From Clostridium sp. CAG:492 (GTDB lineage Bacteria; Bacillota; Clostridia; TANB77; CAG-508), in the NCBI GenBank assembly GCA_000434335.1, contig FR878284.1, forward strand, positions 1 to 7,898: 7,898 nt of DNA, in the 5' to 3' direction. Shown piece after piece: positions 1-5,883 of this stretch. A model generated the notes under the pieces. That model saw only the letters and a list, made by a program, of their open reading frames with translations, was not told where the DNA came from and ran no database searches. A program made the translations under genes and the position numbers. The stretch's first letter is position 1, and every line of letters starts with the position of its first letter.

Positions 1-2
1 TT

Positions 3-170
3 GGAAAACGTGATGGAATTGAAATTGGAAAAAATGATGGTATACAATTTGAAAAAATAGAAACAGCCAAGAAAATGCTAGCTAAAAAAATGCCAATAGA
101 TGTAATAATAGAAATAACAGGATTATCAAAGGAAGAAATTGAAAACATAAAAAAAGGTATAAAAAACTAA
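3..170 (+). CDS. C-terminal tail of an Rpn-like PD-(D/E)XK nuclease/transposase (5' partial)
   Basis: The open frame enters from the left edge and ends with TAA at 168-170, giving 55 residues. It begins with two copies of a short G-x-x-x-G-I-like unit (GKRDGIEIG, GKNDGIQF), continues as an alpha-helical stretch (EKIETAKKMLAKKM) and ends with a helix-turn-like segment (IIEITGLSKEEIENIKK). This layout, a variable number of charged 'G-x-E-x-G' repeats followed by 'A-K-x-(L/M)-L ... I-x-x-x-T-G-L-S-x-E-E-I', is the usual C-terminus of the Rpn (recombination-promoting nuclease) / putative transposase family common in gut Clostridia. The catalytic PD-(D/E)XK domain lies outside the window, so activity cannot be judged. 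The family assignment rests on pattern recognition of the tail only. Confidence 0.65.
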   Translation, partial: GKRDGIEIGKNDGIQFEKIETAKKMLAKKMPIDVIIEITGLSKEEIENIKKGIKN

Positions 171-180
171 AGCAATCTAA

Positions 181-213
181 AAATGCTCTATTACAATAAT
201 GGAGCATTTTTTT
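181..213 (+). terminator. Intrinsic terminator after the Rpn-like gene
   Basis: The arms AAATGCTCTATTA (181-193) and TAATGGAGCATTT (197-209) form a 13-bp stem with one T-G wobble and a CAA loop. A run of seven T (207-213) overlaps and follows the 3' arm. It starts 10 bases after the stop codon at 170. This is a classic rho-independent terminator separating the Rpn-like gene from yebC. Confidence 0.9.
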
Positions 214-279
214 GATGTATCAAAATAATAAATTTATGTATCACGAAAAATAAAAAATTTGCTAATTTACAAAAATTAC

Positions 280-308
280 TACACAAACGCAAAAAAGTAT
301 GATAAAAT
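280..308 (+). promoter_or_regulatory. Likely vegetative promoter of yebC (extended -10)
   Basis: The -10 hexamer TAAAAT (303-308, 5/6 to TATAAT) is preceded by TG at 300-301, an extended -10. A -35-like TACACA (280-285, 4/6 to TTGACA) lies 17 bases upstream. Transcription would begin near 315, leaving a leader of about 50 bases before the yebC start at 369. TATGAT at 298-303 is an overlapping alternative -10. Confidence 0.55.
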
Positions 309-368
309 AACATAGATTTGTGTTTTTTGAATACACAGAAAAGAGATTATAAAAAAGGAGGAATTAGC

Positions 369-1094
369 ATGTCAGGACATAGCAAATGGCATAACATACA
401 AGCCAAAAAAGGTAAAGCTGATGCAGCAAGAGGAAAAATATTTACAAAATTAGGAAGAGAATTATTAATAGCAGTAAAAGCAGGTGGTCCAGATCCAGCA
501 GGTAATTCCAAATTAAAAGATGTAATAGCAAAATGTAAAGCAGCAAATATGCCAAATGACACAATAAACAATGCAATAAAAAAAGCAGCAGGAGCAACAG
601 ATAGTGCAAACTATGAAGAAATGATATATGAAGGATATGGTACAAACGGAGTTGCTGTAATAGTAGAAGCAAGTACAGACAATAAAAACAGAACTGCAGC
701 AGATGTACGTCATGTATTCGACAAAGCAGGTGGAAACTTAGGAACATCAGGATGTGTATCATACCTATTCAATAAAAAAGGTGTAATAGTAATAGATAAA
801 ACAACATCACCACTATCAGAAGATGAATTAATGATGACAGTTCTAGAAGCTGGAGCAGAAGATTTTTCTGCAGATGACGAAGTATACGAAATAACAACAG
901 ATCCATCAGATTTTTCATCAGTAAGAGAAAAATTAGAAGAGCAAGGATTTGAATTCTTAGAAGCAGAAGTAAGAATGGTACCAACAACAACAGTTGAATT
1001 AGACGAAAAATCAGCTGAAAAAATGCAAAGATTATTAGATAATTTAGATGACCTAGATGATGTGTTAAATGTATATCACAACTGGGCAGAATAA
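369..1094 (+). CDS. yebC: YebC/PmpR family protein
   Basis: The product is 241 residues, the normal length for the YebC/PmpR (DUF28, TACO1-like) family. The N-terminus MSGHSKWHNIQAKKGKADA followed by RGKIFTKLGRELLIAVKAGG is the family hallmark. Further signatures are NMPNDTINNAIKKAAG and the central YEGYGTNGVAVIVEA-STDNKNRTA-DVRHVFDKAGGNLG-SGCVSYLF block. Members are reported as DNA-binding regulators in some bacteria and, more recently, as ribosome-associated factors that help translate difficult (for example proline-rich) stretches; which applies here is not visible. The ATG at 369 is chosen because AGGAGG (356-361) sits 7 bases upstream. An in-frame ATG at 318 would add 17 atypical residues, lies almost at the predicted transcription start and has the ribosome site inside it. 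The acidic C-terminus (LDDLDDVLNVYHNWAE) is typical. The last 62 coding bases recur in mirror image at 1171-1232. Confidence 0.96.
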   Translation: MSGHSKWHNIQAKKGKADAARGKIFTKLGRELLIAVKAGGPDPAGNSKLKDVIAKCKAANMPNDTINNAIKKAAGATDSANYEEMIYEGYGTNGVAVIVEASTDNKNRTAADVRHVFDKAGGNLGTSGCVSYLFNKKGVIVIDKTTSPLSEDELMMTVLEAGAEDFSADDEVYEITTDPSDFSSVREKLEEQGFEFLEAEVRMVPTTTVELDEKSAEKMQRLLDNLDDLDDVLNVYHNWAE

Positions 1095-1111
1095 AATAGA
1101 GTTCTAAATAT

Positions 1112-1153
1112 AAAAAAAAAGCATACTATATTAATATAGTATGCTTTTTTTTT
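1112..1153. terminator. Bidirectional-looking terminator after yebC
   Basis: The perfect 12-bp arms GCATACTATATT (1121-1132) and AATATAGTATGC (1133-1144) are flanked by nine A (1112-1120) and nine T (1145-1153). The hairpin lies 17 bases after the yebC stop codon. The A-tract on one side and T-tract on the other would allow termination from either direction. It forms the core of the larger palindrome at 1033-1232. This inner part is probably the natural element even if the outer arms are an artefact. Confidence 0.88.
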
Positions 1154-1170
1154 ATATTTAGAACTCTATT

Positions 1171-1232
1171 TTATTCTGCCCAGTTGTGATATACATTTAA
1201 CACATCATCTAGGTCATCTAAATTATCTAATA
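1171..1232 (-). pseudogene. Mirror-image fragment of the yebC 3' end
   Basis: Read on the minus strand, 1230 to 1171 encodes LDNLDDLDDVLNVYHNWAE and a stop, identical to the last 19 residues of the YebC protein at 1035-1094. It has no start codon and no upstream part: sequence beyond 1232 is unrelated to yebC and already belongs to the spoIIIAA reading frame. It is a non-functional by-product of the palindrome rather than a gene. Confidence 0.85.
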
Positions 1233-1262
1233 TGTTTACCAACACAACTCGCAAAACTAATT

Positions 1263-2105
1263 TTGGAGCATAACATTCAGAAATTAGAAGAAATTAGAAT
1301 AAGAGCTAATAAACCAGTAATTTTAAAATTAGGGCAAGTTGAAATAGTTTTGAATTACACAATAACAACAAATGAAATTATTGGAACTTTGCAAAATATT
1401 TGTAATAATTCAATTTATACATATCAAAATCAAATTTGCAATGGATTTATAACTTTGCCAGGTGGAAATAGAGTTGGAATTGCTGGAAATGTTGTGATTA
1501 AAGATGGACAAGTATCAAATATAAGCTATATATATTCATTAAATTTTAGAATATCACATCAAATAAATGGTGCAAGTGATAATATTTTAAAATATGTATT
1601 GGATACAGAAAATAATACAATATTTAACACACTAATAGTATCACCACCAGGAGCTGGAAAAACTACAATGATTCGTGATTTAGCTAAACGAATAAGCAAT
1701 GGAATAAATGAGATAAATTTTAGAGGGTTAGATGTTTCTATAATAGACGAAAGAGGTGAAATAGCAGCAATGACCAAAGGAATTACATTCAATGATGTAG
1801 GAATTAGAACAGATGTATTAGATAATGTTCCAAAATCAATAGGAATAAGAATGGCAGTTAGGTCAATGGCTCCAAAAGTAATAATAGCAGATGAAATTGG
1901 AAATAAAGATGATGTAAATATTATAAATTATGCAATATGTTCTGGTGTAAAATGTATATTTACAGCACATGGTAGTAATATGGAAGATTTGCTAAAAAAC
2001 AACGAAATAAATAAAATAATAAATTTACAACTATTTAGTAAAATAATATTTTTAGATGAAAAACAAAAAGGAAAAATAAAAAATGTAGTAAATATACAAA
2101 ATTAA
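1263..2105 (+). CDS. spoIIIAA: Stage III sporulation protein AA, ATPase (5' end probably missing)
   Basis: SpoIIIAA is the mother-cell cytosolic ATPase of the SpoIIIA-SpoIIQ channel and resembles type II/IV secretion ATPases. Counting from the TTG at 1263 (280 residues), there is a LEEIRIRANKPV motif at 8-19, Walker A SPPGAGKTT (127-135), IIDERGEIAA (160-169), an arginine-rich IGIRMAVRSMAP (193-204), Walker B VIIADEIG (206-213) and TAHG (234-237). The catalytic core therefore looks complete. The start is doubtful. No Shine-Dalgarno site precedes the TTG, and the frame stays open upstream with plausible family sequence (CLPTQLAKLIL, from 1233) up to the exact edge of the palindrome. Beyond that it runs through mirrored yebC sequence to a stop at 1137. 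With those residues the protein is about 290 long against about 307 in Bacillus subtilis. I infer that the true ATG, a few codons and the ribosome site have been replaced. No promoter for the operon is visible, probably for the same reason. Confidence 0.93.
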   Translation: MEHNIQKLEEIRIRANKPVILKLGQVEIVLNYTITTNEIIGTLQNICNNSIYTYQNQICNGFITLPGGNRVGIAGNVVIKDGQVSNISYIYSLNFRISHQINGASDNILKYVLDTENNTIFNTLIVSPPGAGKTTMIRDLAKRISNGINEINFRGLDVSIIDERGEIAAMTKGITFNDVGIRTDVLDNVPKSIGIRMAVRSMAPKVIIADEIGNKDDVNIINYAICSGVKCIFTAHGSNMEDLLKNNEINKIINLQLFSKIIFLDEKQKGKIKNVVNIQN

Positions 2106-2156
2106 AGTTCTAATAAAATAAAAAATGAATATATATAAGACTAGGGAGATTTATAA

Positions 2157-2666
2157 ATGTTAGTATTAAAAATCGTAATGCTTTTTGCAGTATTTGGGAC
2201 AATCTCTACAATAGGAGTAAAAATTTCAAATAGGTATACTGAAAGAGCAAATAATTTAAAACAAATAAAAAAAGCATTAAACATATTTGAAACAAAAATA
2301 ATGTATACATATGAACCAATACCAGATGTATTTTTAGAAATATCTAAAAAAATAAAAGGTGATGTTGGAAAATTATTTTGGGATGCAAGCAGAAATATGT
2401 CTTTAGATTTTGCAGGAGATGCGTGGGAGAAAAGTTTAAATAATTCAAATATAATGTTACTAGAAGATGATAAAGAAGCTTTAAGGTCTCTTGGAAAATT
2501 ATTAGGTAGTACAGACATTGATGGTCAACTAAGTCAAATAAGACTTGTAAATGGATTTTTAAACGAGCAAATAAAAGAAGCAATTGAGCAAAAAGATAAA
2601 AATGAAACTATGTATAAAAAATTAGGAATAATAGTTGGTTTAGCAGTTGTAATTGTACTGGTATAA
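2157..2666 (+). CDS. spoIIIAB: Stage III sporulation protein AB
   Basis: The 169 residues are close to the ~171 of Bacillus subtilis SpoIIIAB, a GspF-like component thought to link the ATPase to the membrane part of the SpoIIIA channel. An N-terminal membrane segment (about 3-21, LVLKIVMLFAVFGTISTIG) is followed by a mostly helical domain with ALNIFETKIMYTYEPIPDVF (about 39-58), where the family has an aromatic/proline 'Y-x-P-x-P' motif. A SLGKLLGSTDIDGQ element (about 110-123) and a C-terminal membrane segment (LGIIVGLAVVIVLV) end the protein. The ATG is preceded by AGGGAG (2143-2148) at 8 bases. It starts 51 bases after spoIIIAA, in the usual operon order. Confidence 0.93.
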   Translation: MLVLKIVMLFAVFGTISTIGVKISNRYTERANNLKQIKKALNIFETKIMYTYEPIPDVFLEISKKIKGDVGKLFWDASRNMSLDFAGDAWEKSLNNSNIMLLEDDKEALRSLGKLLGSTDIDGQLSQIRLVNGFLNEQIKEAIEQKDKNETMYKKLGIIVGLAVVIVLV

Positions 2667-2723
2667 AATTCGAACAATTAAACAGAAATAAATCTTTACA
2701 AAATTACAAGAAAGGGTCAACTT

Positions 2724-2918
2724 ATGAATGTAGATTTATTATTTAAAATTGCAGCAATAGGAATATTGGTTGCGGTATTACATCAAGTGTTGGTAAGAGC
2801 TGGAAGAGAAGATCAAGCAATGATGACAACTCTTGCAGGAGTTATTATAGTTCTTACAATAATAATAAAAGAAATAAGTAATTTATTTACAACAGTAAGA
2901 ACAATTTTTAATTTATAA
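2724..2918 (+). CDS. spoIIIAC: Stage III sporulation protein AC
   Basis: A 64-residue membrane protein, matching the small size of the family (about 65-68). Two hydrophobic segments (about 6-25 and 34-52) flank a short polar loop, VRAGREDQAMMTT, whose A-G-R-E-D/E-Q pattern is characteristic. SpoIIIAC and SpoIIIAD are membrane components of the channel complex in the mother-cell-derived outer forespore membrane; their exact roles are poorly defined. The ribosome site AAAGGG (2711-2716) lies 7 bases before the ATG. The gene ends 13 bases before spoIIIAD, so the two are likely translated together. Confidence 0.93.
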   Translation: MNVDLLFKIAAIGILVAVLHQVLVRAGREDQAMMTTLAGVIIVLTIIIKEISNLFTTVRTIFNL

Positions 2919-2931
2919 GCAAGGAGAAATT

Positions 2932-3318
2932 ATGGACATTGTAAAATTAATAGGAATAGGCTTAATTGCTTTAGTAATTATAATAATAGTAAAACAGTAC
3001 AAGCCAGAATTTGCAATATACGTTTCTTTAGCGGCAGGTATATTAATTTTAGGAATGACTTTTGACACAATTTCTCAAATTGTTGGTGTTATAAATGATT
3101 ATACAAATAAAGCCTCAATAAATAATAAATTTGTTATAGTACTATTAAAAATAACAGGAATAGCAATACTTGCAGAATTTGCAACAAGCATTTGTAAAGA
3201 TGCAGGAGAAAGTGCAATTGCAACTAAAATTGATATTGGAAGTAAAGTATTAATAGTATCTGCATCAATACCAATAATATCAAGCTTATTAGAAGTAATA
3301 TTAAAAGTATTACCATAA
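2932..3318 (+). CDS. spoIIIAD: Stage III sporulation protein AD
   Basis: The 128-residue polytopic membrane protein is about the usual length (~130). Hydrophobic segments are visible at about 4-21, 28-44, 68-85 and 105-126. The conserved-looking KQYKPEFAIYVSLAAGILIL (about 21-40) and the segment ITGIAILAEFATSICKDAGE with SAIATKIDIGSK (about 74-105) are typical of SpoIIIAD. It is the paralogue-like partner of SpoIIIAC in the channel membrane complex. AAGGAG (2921-2926) is 5 bases before the ATG. The 13-base gap from spoIIIAC and the 30-base gap to spoIIIAE mark continuous operon organisation. Confidence 0.94.
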   Translation: MDIVKLIGIGLIALVIIIIVKQYKPEFAIYVSLAAGILILGMTFDTISQIVGVINDYTNKASINNKFVIVLLKITGIAILAEFATSICKDAGESAIATKIDIGSKVLIVSASIPIISSLLEVILKVLP

Positions 3319-3348
3319 TTGATTCTTATAGTATAAAAGGGAGTTCAA

Positions 3349-4498
3349 ATGAAAAAATATAAAATATTTATAATAATTATATTTGTATTTTTACTATGTG
3401 CTCAAATTGTACAAGCAGAAGAAAAAAACGAAGTAATGGATAATCAAAAAGATGCAGCTCGGAGTGACAGATTTTATAGAACAATCTGAAAAATATACTT
3501 CAGGAACATTTGAAAATTTAGATATAAACGAAATACTATCATCAGCAATATCTGGAAAAATAGATAATACAAAATTATGGACAGGCACATTAAAAATATT
3601 TGGAAAAGAGCTACAAAATGCAATCACAATATTAGGAAGTATTATATTAATTATAATAATAAATAGTATACTAAATTGTATAACCGAAGGACTAGAAAAC
3701 AAAAGCATTTCTCAAATAGCATTTTATGTGCAATACATATTAATAGTAACAATTGTGCTAACAAATTTTTCAGACATAATAAGTTTAATAAAAGAATCAA
3801 TACAAAATATGACAAGCTTTACAAATTTATTAATCCCAATAATGATGACACTAATAATAACAACAGGAAGTGTAACAACAGCTACAATAATTCAACCAAT
3901 ACTAGTATTTATGATATCACTAATAGGAAATTTTATAAACAATATAGCAATACCAATAGTACTAGTATCAACAGCTCTAGGAATAGTATCAAAAATATCA
4001 AATAAAGTACAAATAGACAGATTAGCAAAAAGACTCAAATCAAGTACAATATGGATTATAGGAGTAATTTTAACATTATTTGTAACACTAGTATCAGTTG
4101 ATGGAACACTAAGCAGTAGTGTAGATGCAGTAACTTCAAAAACCGCCAAAGCAGCAGTATCAAACCTAATACCAGTAGTTGGCAAAATACTAGGCGATGC
4201 AGTAGACTCAGTAATAGGTTGCAGTAGTATACTAAAAAATGCAGTAGGAATAGTAGGTGTAATAATAATACTAGCAATATCAATAGGTCCAATAATAAAA
4301 CTATTGCTATTTATGGCAATTTACTACATAGGAGCAGCAATATGCGAACCAATAGCAGACGAAAAGGTAGTAAAACTATTAGACACAATGGGAGACACAT
4401 TTAAAATTCTACTAGGACTAATGTTCAGTATGTCAACAATGATAATAATAGGAACAACACTAATAGTAAAAATATCAAATTCCGGTAGCATAACATAA
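3349..4498 (+). CDS. spoIIIAE: Stage III sporulation protein AE, with apparent frameshift near the N-terminus
   Basis: SpoIIIAE is the largest membrane component of the SpoIIIA channel. Translation should begin at the ATG at 3349: AAAGGGAG (3336-3343) is 5 bases upstream and the first residues are a clear signal peptide (MKKYKIFIIIIFVFLLCAQI, then VQA). That frame hits TGA at 3487. All family-like sequence (LGVTDFIEQSEKYTSGTF onward) lies in the frame one base ahead, open from 3437 and with a first ATG at 3452 that has no ribosome site. Joining the frames anywhere from about 3446 to 3458 gives about 382 residues, near the ~399 of Bacillus subtilis. The easiest repair is one A fewer in the A5 run at 3446-3450. 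Counted from 3452, about seven hydrophobic segments follow (roughly 57-72, 91-113, 124-137, 146-180, 199-215, 264-295, 317-340), with the conserved C-terminal GAAICEPIADEKVV (294-307). Sequencing error, real mutation and, less likely, recoding are the options. The body is unusually rich in CTA leucine codons. Confidence 0.9.
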
Positions 4499-4552
4499 AA
4501 ATAAAAAAATGCAAAATTTCTAACATAGCACAAAGTAGTGAAGAAGATATTA

Positions 4553-4580
4553 TCACAATTAAGTTAGAGTTGTGACTTAA
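4553..4580 (+). other. Two mutually exclusive small hairpins upstream of spoIIIAF
   Basis: TCACAA (4553-4558) can pair with TTGTGA (4570-4575), and TTAAG (4559-4563) can pair with CTTAA (4576-4580). The arms are interleaved, so both stems cannot easily form together. They sit 11 bases before the AGGAG ribosome site of spoIIIAF in the 106-base spoIIIAE-spoIIIAF gap, the longest gap within the operon. There is no T-tract, so it is not a terminator. Short AT-rich stems can arise by chance. Confidence 0.3.
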
Positions 4581-4604
4581 AAATGGTATAAGGAGTATAA
4601 AATT

Positions 4605-5207
4605 ATGCTAGAATGGTTTAGATCATGGGCTACAGGAATTGTAATTGCAGTAATAATAGCAACCATAATTGAAATGATACTACCAAATAGTACATCAAAA
4701 AAATACATAAAAATAATCATAGGAATTTTTATAGTATACACAATCATAAGCCCAGTCATAGGCAGTTTTAAAGGTGAAGATTTGAATAATTATATAAAAG
4801 TTGAAAACTATATACAAAGTAACAGTAATGCTCTTCAAACAAACGAGGTATCAGATAATGCACAGAGTTCAATAAAAAAAATTTATTCTCAAAATTTACA
4901 AAATGATTTAAAAACAAAATTAAAAGAAAAAGGCTACATTTCAAATAACATTAATATATCAATATCAAATGATGATAAATATAATATAGAAAGAATTGAT
5001 ATAAAGGTTGATGAAAAAGTTACAAATTCTAATCAAGACGAAAAGCAAGTAAAGACTATTGTAGATAATATTAAAGCAATAAAAATAAAAGTAAAAAAAG
5101 ATGATTCGCAAAATAATGCTATAATTACAGAAAATGATAAAAATGAAATTAAAGAATATATAAAGCAAATTTATCAAATAGATTTAAATAATATAAATGT
5201 TTCTTAA
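4605..5207 (+). CDS. spoIIIAF: Stage III sporulation protein AF
   Basis: The 200-residue product is about the usual size (~206 in Bacillus subtilis). Two N-terminal membrane helices (about 9-26 and 33-52) are separated by the family-typical loop MILPNSTSKKYIKIIIGIFI, with L-P-x-x-x-x-x-K-Y characteristic, and followed by YTIISPV. The remaining ~145 residues form a soluble, charged domain (about 56-200). In the family this adopts a ring-building-motif fold related to type III secretion/flagellar ring proteins and probably stacks in the channel in the intermembrane space. AGGAG (4591-4595) is 9 bases before the ATG. I saw no convincing sigma-E promoter in the upstream gap, although an internal promoter has been reported in the Bacillus subtilis spoIIIA locus. 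Confidence 0.92.
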   Translation: MLEWFRSWATGIVIAVIIATIIEMILPNSTSKKYIKIIIGIFIVYTIISPVIGSFKGEDLNNYIKVENYIQSNSNALQTNEVSDNAQSSIKKIYSQNLQNDLKTKLKEKGYISNNINISISNDDKYNIERIDIKVDEKVTNSNQDEKQVKTIVDNIKAIKIKVKKDDSQNNAIITENDKNEIKEYIKQIYQIDLNNINVS

Positions 5208-5228
5208 TTTGGAGGTGAGAAAAATTAA

Positions 5229-5828
5229 ATGTTTAAAGAAAAATTTGGAAACTTGAAAAATTCTTTAATAAAAAGTGAAAAAAAAGATAGTAAAAAAAGT
5301 GTCGAAAATTTAATATTATTAGCAATATTACTAATTATTGTTATTGTGGCAATTAATTATATTTGGAAAGATAATGGAAAAGCCAAAAAAGATAATGCAA
5401 ATAGTACTAAAGTATTGGCTGACACAAATATAATAGAAGAGAACACAAGTCAAAATAATGATTTAGAGCAAAAGTTGAAAAAAATATTATCAAATATAAG
5501 TGGTGTTGGTGAAGTTGAGGTGTTAATTACATATTCTCAAACCAGTGTAGTTAATCCAATTTATAATGAAGATTATGGTGAAAGTGTTACAGAAGAAGAA
5601 GATACAAGTGGTGGAAAAAGAAAAGTAAGCTCTACTACGAATAAAAAAGAAGTTGTAAGTTCAAATAATGATGTTATAACACAAAGTGTTACAAGTCCGC
5701 AAATTCAGGGGGCTGTTGTAATAGCAAAAGGTGCAGGTGATGCAAATGTGAAGGCTAATATAATACAGGCAGTTGAAGCGGCAACAGGGTTATCTACATA
5801 TAAAATTCAAGTTTTTGAAATGAATTAA
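5229..5828 (+). CDS. spoIIIAG: Stage III sporulation protein AG
   Basis: SpoIIIAG forms the large multimeric ring of the channel in the intermembrane space. The 199 residues start with a basic cytosolic segment (1-25), then a single membrane anchor (about 26-46, LILLAILLIIVIVAINYIW) and a variable linker. The ring-building domain runs LEQKLKKILSNISGVGEVEV (79-98), then LITYSQTSVVNPIYN, a polar insertion rich in E/S/T/K (about 115-148) where the family inserts beta-strands, and a C-terminal half with SPQIQGAVVIAKGAGD (156-171) and AVEAATGLSTYKIQVF (181-196). The I-x-G-V-G and G-A-V-V-x-A-x-G-A motifs are diagnostic. GGAGGTGA (5211-5218) is a near-perfect ribosome site, about 10 bases from the ATG. 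It begins 21 bases after spoIIIAF. Confidence 0.95.
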   Translation: MFKEKFGNLKNSLIKSEKKDSKKSVENLILLAILLIIVIVAINYIWKDNGKAKKDNANSTKVLADTNIIEENTSQNNDLEQKLKKILSNISGVGEVEVLITYSQTSVVNPIYNEDYGESVTEEEDTSGGKRKVSSTTNKKEVVSSNNDVITQSVTSPQIQGAVVIAKGAGDANVKANIIQAVEAATGLSTYKIQVFEMN

Positions 5829-5834
5829 ATAAAA

Positions 5835-5860
5835 TGTAAAGTTTAATAAAAACTTTTACA
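5835..5860 (+). other. Hairpin between spoIIIAG and spoIIIAH
   Basis: TGTAAAGTTT (5835-5844) pairs with AAACTTTTACA (5850-5860) leaving one bulged T and a five-base AATAA loop. It starts 7 bases after the spoIIIAG stop and lies 11 bases before the spoIIIAH ribosome site. No T-run follows, so it is not a standard terminator. An mRNA stability or translation-tuning role is possible but unproven. Confidence 0.45.
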
Positions 5861-5883
5861 TATATTATACAAGAAGGGAGCGA

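Larger units (their letters stand above)
1033..1232. repeat. Perfect 200-bp palindrome (two 100-bp arms, no spacer)
   Basis: Arm 1033-1132 is the exact reverse complement of arm 1133-1232. I checked it block by block, with every position i pairing with 2265-i. Beyond the arms the match stops (1032 and outward against 1233 and outward). The left arm holds the last 62 coding bases of yebC, its stop and half of its terminator; the right arm is the mirror image. The axis is the exact centre of the terminator hairpin. A natural terminator explains only the inner ~42 bases. The outer 79 bases of each arm, which include coding sequence, are unexplained. A fold-back assembly or amplification chimera seeded at the hairpin, or a genuine inverted duplication, would both give this. 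Confidence 0.97.

Noticed and set aside
318..368. Longer yebC reading from an ATG at 318
   Set aside because: It adds 17 residues not seen in the family, begins almost at the predicted transcription start, and contains the AGGAGG ribosome site that serves the ATG at 369.
442..762. Leucine-rich open frames on the minus strand across yebC (also at 769-990)
   Set aside because: They lie opposite a strongly conserved gene, have low-complexity L/Y/F/C composition typical of antisense of AT-rich coding DNA, and no ribosome sites.
1033..1232. Insertion-sequence ends, an origin or a phage attachment site as the explanation for the palindrome
   Set aside because: The arms are yebC coding sequence and its terminator, with no transposase, target-site duplication, iterons or integrase nearby.
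3437..3486. Programmed ribosomal frameshifting in spoIIIAE
   Set aside because: The needed shift is +1, and there is no known-type +1 signal (rare or stop codon at the site with an upstream stimulator) and no classic slippery heptamer with a downstream structure. An indel at the A5 run is simpler.
3676..4005. Asn-rich plus-strand frame inside spoIIIAE
   Set aside because: It is an out-of-frame shadow of a conserved membrane protein; the N/K/T-rich composition is what a shifted AT-rich frame gives.
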